From Epichloe hybrida (taxonomy: Eukaryota > Ascomycota > Sordariomycetes > Hypocreales > Clavicipitaceae), in the NCBI GenBank assembly GCA_019022495.1, contig JAFEKR010000022.1:868001-932000 (forward strand): 64,000 bases of DNA. Direction: 5' to 3'. Position numbers and translations under genes: made by a program. Below are positions 24,219-36,001 of this stretch, in pieces. Below the pieces are notes generated by a model. It was not told the DNA's origin and ran no database searches. It saw only the letters and a list, made by a program, of their open reading frames with translations. Numbering within the stretch: position 1 is the first letter of the stretch; every line of letters begins with the position of its first letter.

Positions 24219-24740
24219 CAGTAAATCTCGGCTGCAACAAAGTTGATCTCGTATCCAGGGTGGGGCCTTGTGACGGGCAGAATAGCATATGCCTCGCATA
24301 TGCTAGGCATATGCTAACGTATAGTATAAATTATATAATAGGGCAGCATATGCCTAGCATATGCAAAGTTATAGCACTATATTATAGGGTATATACTACC
24401 TATAGCCCCTATAACTAGCAAATTAATTAACGAATTGATTGACGAATTGATTGACGAATTGACGAATTGACGAATTGACGAATTGACGAATTGACGAATT
24501 GACGAATTGACGAATTGATTGACGAATTGATTAACGAATTGACGAATTGACGAATTGATTGACGAATTGACGAATTGACGAATTAACGAATTGACGAACT
24601 TCGCACTAATACACTGTGGTCTTTAGCATATGCTTAGCATATGCTAAGCATATGCTAAGATTCTTTACCGCCTACCTAATCTAGACTTAGAGGCTCCACC
24701 CTGGATACGAGATTAACTTTGTTGCAGCCGAGATTTACTG
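24219..24740. mobile_element. TA-flanked MITE with ~50-bp terminal inverted repeats
   Basis: The left end (24219 to about 24268, starting CAGTAAATCTCGGCTGC) is repeated almost exactly as the reverse complement at the right end (about 24690-24740). The element is flanked on both sides by TA (24217-24218 and 24741-24742). TA duplication and a CAGT start fit Tc1/mariner-superfamily elements (possibly pogo/Fot1 type). The inside has no coding capacity: palindromic GCATATGC motifs near both ends surround a long tract of GACGAATT octamers with GATT insertions at about 24430-24598. It lies between the MFS and TRM6 genes, ending about 200 bp before the TRM6 start. Confidence 0.85.
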
Positions 24741-24936
24741 TATGCCCGGTGAGGAGTCAGGACTGAGGACTGAGGACTCGCTGAGGCAGTGGGGCCGCCT
24801 GATGTGGGGCGGGGTGAGAAGCTGCGGGCTATTTTTTTTATTTTTTTTATTCTTGCTCGCTTCATTTGCCATTGCGAAAAAAACCACTGTTGTTGAGCTG
24901 CCTCTCCAATTCACGGACTTGCAACGCGCAACCACC

Positions 24937-25883
24937 ATGTCCAAAAGCGTGGTGCAGCCCAATGGCTGGGTGGCATTGCGCCTGCCAAATGAAAATCTAC
25001 GTGTTCTGCAAATTACCCCAAACACGTTCGTTACCCCCCCTTCTTACCATTTGCGCCAAAGTACAACGATCTGAACATGCTGACAATGTTCACCATGTCC
25101 TTGCCCGCCCGCAGGACAATATCGTTAGGAAAATACGGCTCGTTCCCAAGCAACCTACTCATTGAGCGTCCACTCCACCTCACATACGAAGTTCAAGAGA
25201 AGCGCCAAGGCGAATCGTTCTCCCGGTTGCGAGTCGTTTCTGGAAGAGAGCTCAACGAGGATATCCTCGCCGAGACCAACATCAATGAAGAGTCCTCAGC
25301 AAATGGAGAGACTGCCGTTGTTGCAGAAGACGGCGAGGAACTCGCGCTGGTAGACGAGACGGGAAAAGTCATTGCGCGGTCAAACCGAGAGATCATTGAC
25401 GACTCCGCGAGGCAGACCCTCACGACGCAGGAAATCGAAGAGCTCAAGGAGAAGGGCGCTTCGGCGGGCAAGGAACTTATTGCAAAGTTGATCTTGTCTC
25501 ATACGGCCATCGATCAGAAGACGTCGTACTCGCTGGCGAAATACAAGCTTTTAAAGGAGAGGAAATTCTTGAGGCGCTTCACAGTACTACCGCTGGATGT
25601 GGTGCTTTTGGACCAATGGCTACTGGAGGATAGGGATGCAGGCAAGGTGTTGGAGATGCGCCCGGAAATGATGGGCTTGTTGGGGTGCTGGGCCGACGTG
25701 CATTTCGGAGGTTCGCCCATAGAAGGGGTGATTGAGCCTCACGGCGGTAGGTGGATGGTGGTGGACGACACGGGAGGGTTGTTGGTCGCCGCGATGGCGG
25801 AAAGAATGGGCATATTACATCGGGACAAGGATGGAGAGGAGGGTGGAGAAGACGGTGCAAAGATTCAGGAGGTGTGTGCCGAA

Positions 25884-25918
<35 letters not shown>

Positions 25919-26768
25919 CCCTGACACAAATGGCACCAAAGAACTGCACCCGCAGCAGCCGCAATCAAACGTCTCGAGGAATCACAAAAAGCGACCGCGC
26001 AGAGGTGATCTCGACGAGCACTATGCCATTAGCAACACTATGACCCTCATCCACGCCAACTCACAACCGAACCTCTCCGTCCTCAAGTACTTTGACTACG
26101 ACGGCAGCGACCCGAACCCACCCTACCCTTACCATCCGCTCTTCACACATCTCCTCCCCATTACGTGGCTTCAGCTAGTCAGTCCCGAGGACGACACCGC
26201 CTACAGCGAAAAGCCCGACGAGGTTGCTCCCGAAGTACTCGCCTCGTGGAAACCCAACCGCCGGGGCAATTATCACCGCAAACGACGGAGATGGGCACGA
26301 ACCCGCGAGATTGTCGATGCCACGCGCGCAGGAGGCTTCTCTGGCCTCGCCGTAGCAAGCACCATGGACCCCGTGTCCATTCTCCGCCACACACTTCCCC
26401 TCCTGGCGGGCGGCTCTCCCATTGCCATCTACTCGCCTACCGTTGAGCCTCTGGAGCAATTGGTCGATTGCTTCAGCATCGCCAGACGCGCAGCCTGGGT
26501 GTCCTCCCCGCCTGCAGAAGCAGAGGGCAAGACACAGGCGGGGCTGGATCAATGGCCTGGGACCAGGGAGTTTCCCCTCAATCCCACCTTGGTGCTCGGA
26601 GCTGCTGTGCAGACCAGCAGGGCGAGGAGGTGGCAAGTCCTGCCGGGCAGGACACATCCGTTCATGACAGGCCGAGGGGGCGCAGAAGGATTCTTGTTTA
26701 CAGGGTGGAGGACCATCCCGGCCGAAGGGCGCATCTCGGCGAGAGGCAAATTCCAGAGAAAGAGATGA
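24937..26768 (+). CDS. TRM6: tRNA (adenine-58-N1)-methyltransferase non-catalytic subunit
   Basis: Trm6 (Gcd10) pairs with the catalytic Trm61 to place m1A58 in tRNA, including initiator tRNA, in the nucleus. Exons 24937-25025 and 25115-26768 give 580 residues. The first exon MSKSVVQPNGWVALRLP joins over an 89-bp intron to NTTISLGKYGSFPSNLL, the conserved family N-terminus. Later conserved stretches include QEIEELKEKG.SGKELI-like residues, KYKLLKERKFLRRF and the C-terminal Rossmann-like part (SGLAVASTMDP). An 11-Gln run (25884-25916) sits in a poorly conserved linker. The donor GTTCGT is weak but the join is demanded by the protein. The upstream in-frame Met codon at the MITE edge would add an unrelated extension and is not used. 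Confidence 0.92.
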
Positions 26769-27121
26769 CATGTTCCCCCCCCCCCCCCCCTTTTTCCCCC
26801 TTTACCTTTTTACCTTTTTTTTGCTCGGCACGGCAATGGTTATTTTCTGGCTGTCCTAAATGGGGGAAAGGAGGGGGGCTGTAGATCAAGGCGTTGTGGT
26901 GTACATAACTGTGACATTTGGATAGGATCGCAGCTGAAGAGCTGTGCGATATAATTAACCCCGGTATGAATGTGTTTATCACGATGACATTTTGTCGTAC
27001 CGCGAAGTGCATGCATGTAATACGCTTTGTGAAAATGCAGCACAGGAAAAGGAACCAGATAGAAAAGTGCTCTCCCATTGAACTACTATGCTCGACATTC
27101 AATAGTTGATCCCTCTTGTCC
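26769..27121. other. Convergent 3' flanks of TRM6 and ARPC3
   Basis: A C-run and T-rich stretches follow the TRM6 stop. No gene is seen in this 353-bp gap. Confidence 0.6.
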
Positions 27122-28007
27122 TTACAATGCCTTTCCCATGAACTTTCTCTTGGTAAAGCTCAACCACCACTTGCTCGGTTTCGTCTCGTCATCGGCATAC
27201 ACACGCGCCAGCAGTCTTGAAGCTAGCTCCTGTCGAACTTGAGCCATGTACTGCCGCAACTGTTCGGCGTCTTGTCTGTCCCTCGGAGCCTCGTACATCT
27301 GCGTTCCCAGCAGAATTAGCACATCGACCCCGGTGAGTAGTATCCATCGATCCGCCTCCCGTCCTTGTACACGCCCTCCAAGACGACGGCTGTGGAAATG
27401 GGGGGGGGGGAAACACCCTCTCTTGCATCATCAGCACTCTCATCATCCCATAGGAAACATACCTGGTTCAGAGGAAATCCAGGATCCCCGGGAATAGCAA
27501 AGTTCGAGTCCAGCGCCAAGTTCATCACATCCTTTTGCGCATCCCTCGCCGTGGCATGCGGCTTGATCTTCTGCAGGCAGTCGCTCAGAAACCAGATTCC
27601 GTAGATGAGCAAGCGATCGGCGGGGCCTTGGATCTCAAAGTTCCGGAAGAAGGTGTTGGCGCGGAACAGCGAGATGACCTCGTCGAGGACGTCGTAGCTT
27701 TCGCTGTCGGGGTCGGGAGAATCGCTGGCCGGGAGAGGAGGGTGGGGGATGGGCAGGGTGTAGGCCGGACCGCGGGTCTTTGTGCGCAGGGGGAGGATGG
27801 GGAAGTTGCCGATGAGGCGAGGAGGGTTGGGATCGTTGTTGAAGATGGAGTTGTAGGCCTGCAAGGGGTTGGTTAGCTGGGGGGGGATGTTTGGTGCCAG
27901 ATGGTGATGCTGGGAGATGTCGAGGAGGGGCTCAGAGAAAGAGTTGTGGGGGTCAACTCGTGATGATGGTGGGTTTCTCATGTATGTGGAATACGACGTA
28001 CCGGCAT
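27122..28007 (-). CDS. ARC18: Arp2/3 complex subunit 3 (p21)
   Basis: ARPC3 is a subunit of the Arp2/3 complex, which nucleates branched actin at endocytic patches. Three exons on the minus strand (28002-28007, 27463-27858, 27122-27298) give 192 residues. The first exon is only ATG-CCG (MP), a small start exon inferred because the next exon begins AYNSIFNNDPNPPRLIGNF. Family motifs follow: LPLRTKTRGPAY, DSESYDVLDEVISLFRANTF, GPADRLLIYG and NFAIPGDPGFPLNQ. The 164-bp second intron ends with a CTAAT branch site and GCAG, and joins to MYEAPRDRQDAEQLRQY; the C-terminus is KPSKWWLSFTKRKFMGKAL. Length is normal. The mammalian name is ARPC3. Confidence 0.93.
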
Positions 28008-29512
28008 GTTGAGCAGCGATGGCGGGCGCGAGGACTGACTGCTCGATGACGATGCTGCGACGGATGGTTTGGCGATGATAATGTGTATATGCCTGGTGTG
28101 GTTGGCGGGGCTTTTGCTAGGAAAGCTTGTCGTCAAATGGGTGGGGCGCAGAACTACATACGTCGTCAGAGGTTGGAGGTGTGGCTTGTGATTTATCGTG
28201 GCTGAGCCTGCTGCAGTTAGCTTCACTGGTGGCCTGTGCTGTCGTGAATGATCAAGAATTATGTACATGTCGCCGCCGATTCATTGATAATGCCATGACT
28301 GCGGGATGCGCGCTCCTTCCTGCCTAATGTTCATCTCAGCCTGCCTGCGGTACAAGTATCACAGTGAATAAAGCAGGTTTCCATCACTGGGTTGGTGGGG
28401 GAGTACTGTGTCAACTGGCCATTCTGAATGGCAGACTCAAGGATGTAATCGCAACTCGTTTGATTGTGTGACTGTCATTACTCTCGCATCCGCGTATTCT
28501 GTACGGACTACCCCGGCGACAATTCCTAGTTTGATTCGTCTCTGCGCGCAATGAGATCAGTCCTGCTGACTGCCAAGCTTTCATGGGCCCAACCATGACG
28601 GGCTGTGTCTGGGTCGCTCCGAACAGGTTGGTGCGGTTGGTGCGCCTGTGGAACAAAGTACAAAGTGCTTCAAAGAACCGCATGTCTGATTGGCTCGCAC
28701 CAGCCCTGGCTGCCTAAACATCACGTGAGTTCGCACAAAGGTCGCGCCTCCACGCCACGACAAGGACGCGTGCGTCTTTGTGACTCGCTAACAAAAAGTT
28801 ACCAGCGCAGGAATGAAAATGCCACACACATAAAGCATTCGATGCCCCCGTCGTTCCTTCCGCCCTCTCCGTCTCGAACGGGACGACTCTCTTCGCATCC
28901 CTTTATTAATAATCCCTCGTCCTCCCTCGTACAGATTCCCCCCCCCTGTCCACAACAAGATTTTCGGCGCTTCCCTTTCGAAAACCCTGCCAACACCACC
29001 CCGGCTGCGCGGTGCTAGGAGTCCGCCCTCCCCCTGCCATCTGCCATCTGCGACTGAAAGCTTTTGCTTAGTGCAGACTCAGTGGTTGGTTTAGTGGGCC
29101 ACAGCGCTCTCAGCCAGTTGCCATCGGCACCAGCGTCTTTTACAGGCGCTAGGAGGAACCAAATCAACGCCACCGAGACATTCAAATATTGTTCGCATAC
29201 TGGTACACGGACAGCGCGTCTTTTGCATACAGAACACCTCCTCTTAACGAGACCCGCCCTTCATGAAACATGAATGCTGATGCTAGAGTCAGTCTTTATT
29301 CCCTTCGTCTGCCGTAATCCTTCACTCCCGAATCCCTTCGCGACGGCATTTTCTGTTGCTTCTCGTCCTTTCCCTGCATCGATTCGGTTCGGTTTTTGTT
29401 TCTGACGTATCATTGAGCTGGACAGCACCACATCAATACTTCAAATATCGCGCCATACCATCAGCAGTCGTGCTACCTGACGCGCAATCTCACGCGTTCA
29501 AAAGAAGCCATC
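28008..29512. other. Intergenic region between divergent genes
   Basis: No coding region is supported over this 1.5 kb. From about 28840 it becomes pyrimidine-rich on the plus strand, which may be the promoter and leader of the gene at 29513. No TE signature is seen. Confidence 0.5.
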
Positions 29513-30811
29513 ATGTCACAGACGTCTTCGGCTCCATCTGACACGAACCGTCGCAGGCGCCCGCGACGGTCTGCCCGAAACTCCCTCAACGGTCTATTAC
29601 GCCAACACGCAGGTACGTCGTTATTCGTACGTCCGATATGCTGGACGGACCTGCATTCGAAAATACTTGGCGCACATTTTGTCGAACTGCCACCATGCGA
29701 TACTCCCTTGCCCGAGAGCACACCCGGATCGCCGCCATCCAAGGGTCACTTGCGACCATCCCGGGCAATCATGACCTTGAGTGATGCTCTCACTGAAATC
29801 TTACTTCCCGACGCGTTGCATCCCGTTCTAAGCTCTAATGCTGTTAAAACGGTCTTGTCAACCTTGTGGCCTGCTGCTTTCAGTCAATCGCAACTTCTAC
29901 CTGAGCTGCACATCTTCTTTGGTGACCGGGTGTACCGGGACGCCGTGCGTACCCAGGTACAATGGAATTATCCCGGGGACAGCGCGCGATCATCGCAGGG
30001 CTCCTTCAAGTCAACATCAACCCGGCCCGCGGACTCCCACAACACACCCCCAACCACATCCACCCCTACACCACATGACCCCTCTCGCCTGCCCATGATG
30101 TGCTACATTGGCAAGAACCAGCTGGCTTCGATGCGCAAAAACCTTTTCCGCATTGCAACTGGTCCTGGAAGGACTTGGAACGGCCCCGTCTCTCGCCTTC
30201 AGCAGATGCGGTCAAAGGCCCTCGTCCCAGCCAACTCTGATCATGATGCCCATTTTGTTGCCATCTTTCTTGCCATGGCCCAGCGCCACTTTTACGGAGC
30301 CCCGGTTCCATCATCACGCCGGGATTCGCAATGGTCGCCATCAAGAGGAAAAGCTCAGCGTCCTGCGTTTGACAATGTGAGCCTGCGGATCCTGACGCAC
30401 GACAATGACACAGCCGAGTTCATCGTCTACACCGGTCATGTAACGGCCAGCTTTCTGGACAGATTCTACAAGCCCTCCAAGGCCCCCTTTGGCCAGGAAG
30501 AAGAGGCTGCCGGGATGAAGATTGAATACTCGAGGGTTCCCATCTGGCCTATACTCGGCCTGCGGGAACGACTTGGAAAAGCACTCGGCGAGGAAATTGT
30601 TGGCCAGTTCGACCCGTCTGAAATGAAAACATGGGAGACCGAGGAAGTGGGCGACGAGAACGAGCACACCAAACGAAAACGCGATGCTCTCTCCGAAGTT
30701 TTCAACGCAAGCTTTGAGGAAGAAACGGAAAGCGAAGAGCAACATTCTCCTCCACTCGGCGTCAAGAGACGACGCCTGCCAGAGGGGACTCAAGTAGGAG
30801 TGGTGGTCTAG
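29513..30811 (+). CDS. Unrecognised nuclear-type protein, 432 aa
   Basis: A single open frame begins MSQTSSAPSDTNRRRRPRRSARNS, so the N-terminus is basic. A conserved-looking globular part includes ALTEILLPDALHPVLSSNAV and PELHIFFGDRVYRDAV. Later come MMCYIGKNQLASMRKNLFRI, FVAIFLAMAQRHFYG, and LRILTHDNDTAEFIVYTGHV. The C-terminus carries KRKRD and KRRR clusters in acidic surroundings, like nuclear localisation signals. The segment 29611-29770 starts with a good donor (GTACGTCG), is low-complexity and could be an intron, but I found no in-frame acceptor, so I kept it. I do not recognise a domain. Good codon texture and length argue that it is real. Confidence 0.7.
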   Translation: MSQTSSAPSDTNRRRRPRRSARNSLNGLLRQHAGTSLFVRPICWTDLHSKILGAHFVELPPCDTPLPESTPGSPPSKGHLRPSRAIMTLSDALTEILLPDALHPVLSSNAVKTVLSTLWPAAFSQSQLLPELHIFFGDRVYRDAVRTQVQWNYPGDSARSSQGSFKSTSTRPADSHNTPPTTSTPTPHDPSRLPMMCYIGKNQLASMRKNLFRIATGPGRTWNGPVSRLQQMRSKALVPANSDHDAHFVAIFLAMAQRHFYGAPVPSSRRDSQWSPSRGKAQRPAFDNVSLRILTHDNDTAEFIVYTGHVTASFLDRFYKPSKAPFGQEEEAAGMKIEYSRVPIWPILGLRERLGKALGEEIVGQFDPSEMKTWETEEVGDENEHTKRKRDALSEVFNASFEEETESEEQHSPPLGVKRRRLPEGTQVGVVV

Positions 30812-31697
30812 ATCTCTGCCATTTGACCATGACGCAACGAGTTCTGCTCCGTTTTTTTTTTTTTTTCTTGGCGCTTCATCTAACACTGTAGAAAAGCGCA
30901 ACCAAGTTGTACCAGCTTTTGCTGCTAATAATTCTTGCTATTCCCGAATGCGCATCTCGCACTTGGGGTTGAGGTGTTCGAATTGGAGCATTAGTACTCA
31001 GCTAATATGCATGCATACGGGTGTGGCAAATGGAGTCTTTTGTATGTCTGAGGAGCGACTGCATCACCAGAGGCGTTACGGGGCCAAGACAAGCAGACGG
31101 CTTGCTTGAAGCAAATGATGCACGCTTTGGAATTCACGCAACGACGCATGTCTTTCAATGAATTTTTTAATGATGCCAATAGTTGTAAACGAGCACGTTG
31201 CTCTGATGTTATTGTGTGTTAGACGTCAAGTTTGGTAGACTTTGATATTCCACGAAGCAATTTTTGTTCGACAGCATCAAGTCTCCCGTGACGAAATGTC
31301 AGATTCAGCCAGCTGATCTGTTTTACTCTCGGATTCCAACCCTAAGAGTCAACGGATGACGTCGATAGTGCCCCAATATATCAAAAGCTCCCTTACTAGC
31401 AGCATGTTTGATACGGGGTAGGCCATGGCTTTTGCTCGTCCTGCCGACTGAGCCGCATGCGAGTTACCAGCGAGTTATCAAAAAAACCCCGAGATTCAAT
31501 CAGCGGGTGGGCATTGCGGGGGAAAGTGGGTGCTGACTAATCGTCGGGGGTTATGTAGAGGCAGGATGCACATGTAACAACTCCTTCGAAACCTGCCAAC
31601 AACAAGGGTGCCGGGCCTGCCGGCGCATCTTCCCGAGGCAACAGATTAATCAACGCCAGCCTCTCGCCAACCGCCAACCTTGGCAACCTTGGCAGCC
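30812..31697. other. Intergenic region, nothing recognised
   Basis: A T-run at about 30850-30867 is probably 3' flank. The remaining ~0.8 kb up to the zinc-cluster gene shows no gene, repeat or TE. Confidence 0.5.
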
Positions 31698-31916
31698 ATG
31701 GCCACGGGAAAGGTGCTCCTGTACACCAAGGTCGCGCCGCCTAAAGCTCCCAAGAGGCGATCAAGAGCCGGTGAGTCAGTCTCCGTGTACAGCCGTTACT
31801 TCGTCACTGACCATGTCATCTTGGCCGCTTCAGGCTGCAATTTTTGGCAAGTATCCCCCCCTTTCCCCCCCTTGTCTGCAAAACTACGGCTCATCTGTTC
31901 CATAGCAAAGATAAGG

Positions 31917-31950
<34 letters not shown>

Positions 31951-33841
31951 TCATAACCCTCCCTTCCCTGGCGTCGTGTTGATTTTTCAGCTGAGACCTC
32001 GCATCGTAGAAGAAGAAGTGTGACGAAGTCAGGCCCTTTTGCACCCGATGTCAGGAACGCGGTCAAGATTGTCGCTACGAACCCATCAAACCTCGCCGAC
32101 GACGCAAGGTTGACATGATGGAAGACCGCCATTCCTCCTCCAGTGACGAGACCCAGGAGATGCCAGATTCATGTCCAGAGATGCCATCGTCTCATCCCGA
32201 TGCTCCGGCCCGCAACGCGGCTCCTCCCACGCCCTCAAAACCTCACACCATTGGCACATGCGTGCAGTGTGACACACCGGAGTTGGGTCCTGCAAATATC
32301 AGATATTCGTCGGAGCCATCTACAGATCCATCTCTTGCCTTGATTGGCACCGCAGCGACGTCGTCGCCGTCGCCGTCGCCCATTCTTGAATTTTGCTTTC
32401 CCTCTTTTGAGGAATTCTCCCGAGACTTCAACGAGCGGTTCCTCATGGACTACTTTTGCAACACGCTGTCGCACTTGATCGTTTTGAGAGAAGATGAAGG
32501 GAATCCATTTCAGCAGCTCGTGCTGCCGCTCGCTTACGAAAGCCAAGCGATCAAATGCGCCATCTACGCCCTGGCAAGCGCCCATTTGGTCGGCAAAGGA
32601 ATGAATCGACGCGAAAACGGCGAGAGCAGCATCCGGTTTCATAATGAAGCTATTCGGAACTTGGCAACGCTCATTGAAACGGGCCACGGTGTGAATCAAA
32701 ACGAGCTGTTGGCAACCATCATGCTGATTGTTTACTATGAAGTGGTGAGTTGCACTTTTGGTTGCTCGGGTTTCCTTCCCGGTCGAGCTGCTGATGAACC
32801 AACGGCATGGCATGCAGCTCGTGCAGAGGCGACGTTCCAATCTTGTCGAGGGTCACTTGAAGGGCGCAAAGGCCATTATGCAAAATAGTCCGGGCCGAAA
32901 GAATCGAACTAGTACCTTCTTGGAACAAGTATGTCCCTTTTTTTTCTTTTTCTTTTTCCCCCAACCCGCGATTGAAGAATTCCAGTGCGACCAACTTACT
33001 GCGTCAGGCTTTTCGCTTCTACGATGTGATTGCGGCTCTGTCATCAGGCACAGCTCCATTGTCCAATGATCCCATCTGCAAAAATCTTGAGAAATCGTCT
33101 CCTCGCCGCTCACAACAACATGTTTCCAGGGTCGGTGGAGTCGACGCCCTGCTTGGTCTGGCCACCTCCCTATGGCCCGTCATTCAAAAGTTGTCCGGGC
33201 TGCTGACACTCAAGCATGACCTGGAAGCATCGGTTGCTCACGGTGACGTGTCGGGGACCAGAGTCATGCAGGCCAAATTCGACGCCGAATGCGCTGCTGT
33301 CGAGTCTTTGCTTGATGGGTGGCAACCCGTGATGCCGCCAGAGTGTTCCATCCACGGCGACTTGGGAAAACTGTCCCCGAGTGCCAAGGGCAAGATGAGA
33401 GGTTTTCAAAGCATCCTCAATAATGCGCTGGCGTATAGGCACTCGGCTCTGGTATACCTCTACCGCACCATATACAACTCTCCGAGAAGTCATCCAGTAG
33501 TACAGCATCACGCTTCCGTGAGCCTGGTCCACTGCAAGGACACGGTCTTGCACGAGGGGCCGATGGGCGCATTGCTGTGGCCGCTATTCGTTGCTTCATG
33601 CGAAGCTGTAGATCCGATGGACCGACAGTCAGCTCGCGACACCTTTCAAGGCATCACCCATCGACAAGGCATGGCGAACATCGACAGGGCATGGGAAGTG
33701 GTTCAGGAAGTGTGGAACCGAGCCGAAGAGGTAGACGCGTCGGATGCGCAAATACCTCATGGTAATATCATGGCAGTGGGCAAGAAAGATTTATGGAGAA
33801 GGGTAAGCGAGGACATGGGTGTGACTATTGTGTTTGGTTGA
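31698..33841 (+). CDS. Zn2Cys6 transcription factor with Fungal_trans_2-type region
   Basis: Predicted nuclear DNA-binding regulator of about 601 residues. Exons: 31698-31770, 31834-31846, 31906-31915, 32010-32744, 32818-32928, 32978-33841. The zinc cluster is C26-x2-C29-x6-C36-x6-C43-x2-C46-x6-C53 (GCNFCKDKKKKCDEVRPFC, then TRC), followed by a basic KPRRRRK. It is split over four exons: a 13-nt exon, a 10-nt microexon and a GC-AG intron (31847-31905, donor GCAAGT) that interrupts the C29 codon. A normal GT donor 4 nt downstream would remove C29 and lead to a stop. After the finger comes a Ser/Pro linker, then a helical region (FNERFLMDYFCNTLSHLIVL, LPLAYESQAIKCAIYALASA) typical of fungal_trans_2. 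The last acceptor may be at 32977 or 33009; both keep the frame. The target genes are unknown. Confidence 0.85.
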
Positions 33842-35069
33842 AAACACTGCGGTGATGAGATGTGCTGAGTTTTCAAGACGAGAATTTGAGTGCGTGAAAC
33901 ATGCAGCAACGATGCTCAATCCATGTACGGATTAGTAGTAGCAACTAAAGCTGCATGTTTACGTACTCTGCACTGGAGCGAATCAAGTTGATATGCTGTA
34001 CGGATTAAGCTTCACCGATGGAAACCAATTGTTTCCCCCGTACAAAATGATGATTTTAGCGAATGAAATCTTACGGAGTAGGTCGTTCCGTCATGAATCC
34101 TTGTGTCAAGGACCAAGGTCCAGGGTGTGAGACGACGACCCGGAAAGCAATCATCTCTGGCAGCTTATTTGCTTGCAACGATTTATGCTTCTTTGCTTTC
34201 CGCCGAAGCAGGACGGGAAGAGTGACGGGCATGTTGAAGGCGCCGACATGGCTCGTTGCTTGCCGGGCACCCTGTTCTGAGCTGCATATTATGGATAAAT
34301 ATCACGTACAGTCGTACGGAGCATGTGCCTGTGCATATGCAGGCGAAGGATCATGACAGACAACCCCCAGTGTTTGGGGGAGATTGGGCGACAGCAGTCC
34401 GTAGTCCGTGTTACTCCGTGCTCCGTACGGAGAAGAGCCACCACCGTCTTCTCGCCCATCGTGGACGCATCGACTCTTCCGGCAAGAGTCATGGAGTTTG
34501 CTCCATGGGATTTTGAAGGTTGAGTCGTGGAGCAACGCGCCGCGGGCGGTTTCCATTGGCCGTGTCCGATTGGTCGTGGTGTTGGAGAATAATACTCTGG
34601 ATGGAAACGCGGAAGACGGGGTCACGGATGGCATGCTCGGGAGTCGGTACCACCAGACAGCTCGGAAATTGCTCAGAGATAATACGACTGAGGAAACAAA
34701 ATTCCCCTCACCACGGAGTAATACCTTGTTGTTGATCGACCGAGTCTGGTGGTCAACGTTGCCTGCCAGCTGCCAGCTGCAAGCTGCAAGCTGCAAGCTG
34801 CCAGATTAGTAGGTGCCAGGCGTCAACTTGGTCCTCAACGCTAGGGTCTGGCTGGTGCATTTCCGATGGCTTGTTGGTAATCCGTACATAGCTGGCAGCT
34901 GGCGCCGGCTGGTGGGTTTCCGATGCCTGCTGGCAGTGGCGCCGGCTGGTCCTTCCGTCGCTTCCTTGGCCAGGCAGGCGGCTACAGAAGACGGAACACG
35001 GAGCATTGAGCTTGCCGACCTTCATCTTCTTTCCATCATCCTTGAACACCTGTTTGAGGGAGGCAGGCA
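33842..35069. other. Intergenic region with short CTGCAAG/CTGCCAG repeats
   Basis: A run of GCTGCCAGCTGCAAG-type units is at about 34765-34802. No gene is supported; all frames here are short and low-complexity. Confidence 0.5.
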
Positions 35070-35309
35070 ATCTCCTTAGGCGTCCGAAGCCTTGTGGATC
35101 CGTGGGGCCCCCACAGCCCCCTGCCACAAGGTCAGTGACCGCGTAAGTACGCGAAAGTGTGGTGTAGCGCTTTGTACAGGTAAAATCAGCAGTACATTTA
35201 GTATTAGCCTATTTATACACAAGTGAATGTACCTCTAATTCACTTCTGTCCAATTGGATACAGACCCTAGCTGACGTGACTCCACAAGGCTTCGGACGCC
35301 TAAGGAGAT
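35070..35309. mobile_element. 240-bp inverted-repeat element (MITE-like), copy A
   Basis: Positions 35070-35098 and 35281-35309 are perfect 29-bp inverted repeats beginning ATCTCCTTAGGCG. The inner right side (AATTGGATACAGACCC ... CGTGACTCCACAAGG) is shared with copies near 43.7-44.6 kb. It has no coding capacity. I could not define a target duplication. Confidence 0.8.
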
Positions 35310-36001
35310 AATAATAATAATAATAGGCCATGCAAAGCTATTATGTAAACGTAATAAAGCTATGTACCTCCGCGACCCCTCCGCCTTTCTTGTCCAACCA
35401 ACGGCAGAACGCCCCCCATCCAACCCGCCGACGCCATTGGCAGGCAGCCACAGACCACCACCTTCCGCCAGCCATCTTGTCATCTGTCGTCTTGCTCCCT
35501 TACTGCCTCCCAGCAGCAGGTGCTCCTCAGCACCCCCCCCAGTCCCAGCAACGCCGACCAAATCCTGCTCGCAACAAACATCGTCTTGGGAGGGCAACGA
35601 CCACCACGACGACCACCACCGCGACCACCACCACCGCCCGTCGTCTCCTGGTGTCTCCTCCTCCACCACTATGTCGGCTGACGTCTCCGATCAATCCCCC
35701 CTTCATCTCTCTCTCGCTTCCAAGCCGCGTGTCCTGTCTGTCGACGTTGTCGAAGCCCCCTCTGCGTCGCCAGAGCTGTCGGTTGCGAAAAATTGCACGT
35801 CGCCACGCCGCCCCCGAGCCACTTTTACTGCGGAGTACTCCGTAGGCATTTTTGCAAAGCATCAACAACAGACAGCACCCCTGCCACGCCTAAAACCAAG
35901 AATTCCACGGAACGGACCGGCCGCCTCGGCTCTTCGCGGCGACACCACCACTACTCATCAGCAAACTTGCATCAGACTTCAGCGCCATGATCTAGCGAAG
36001 C

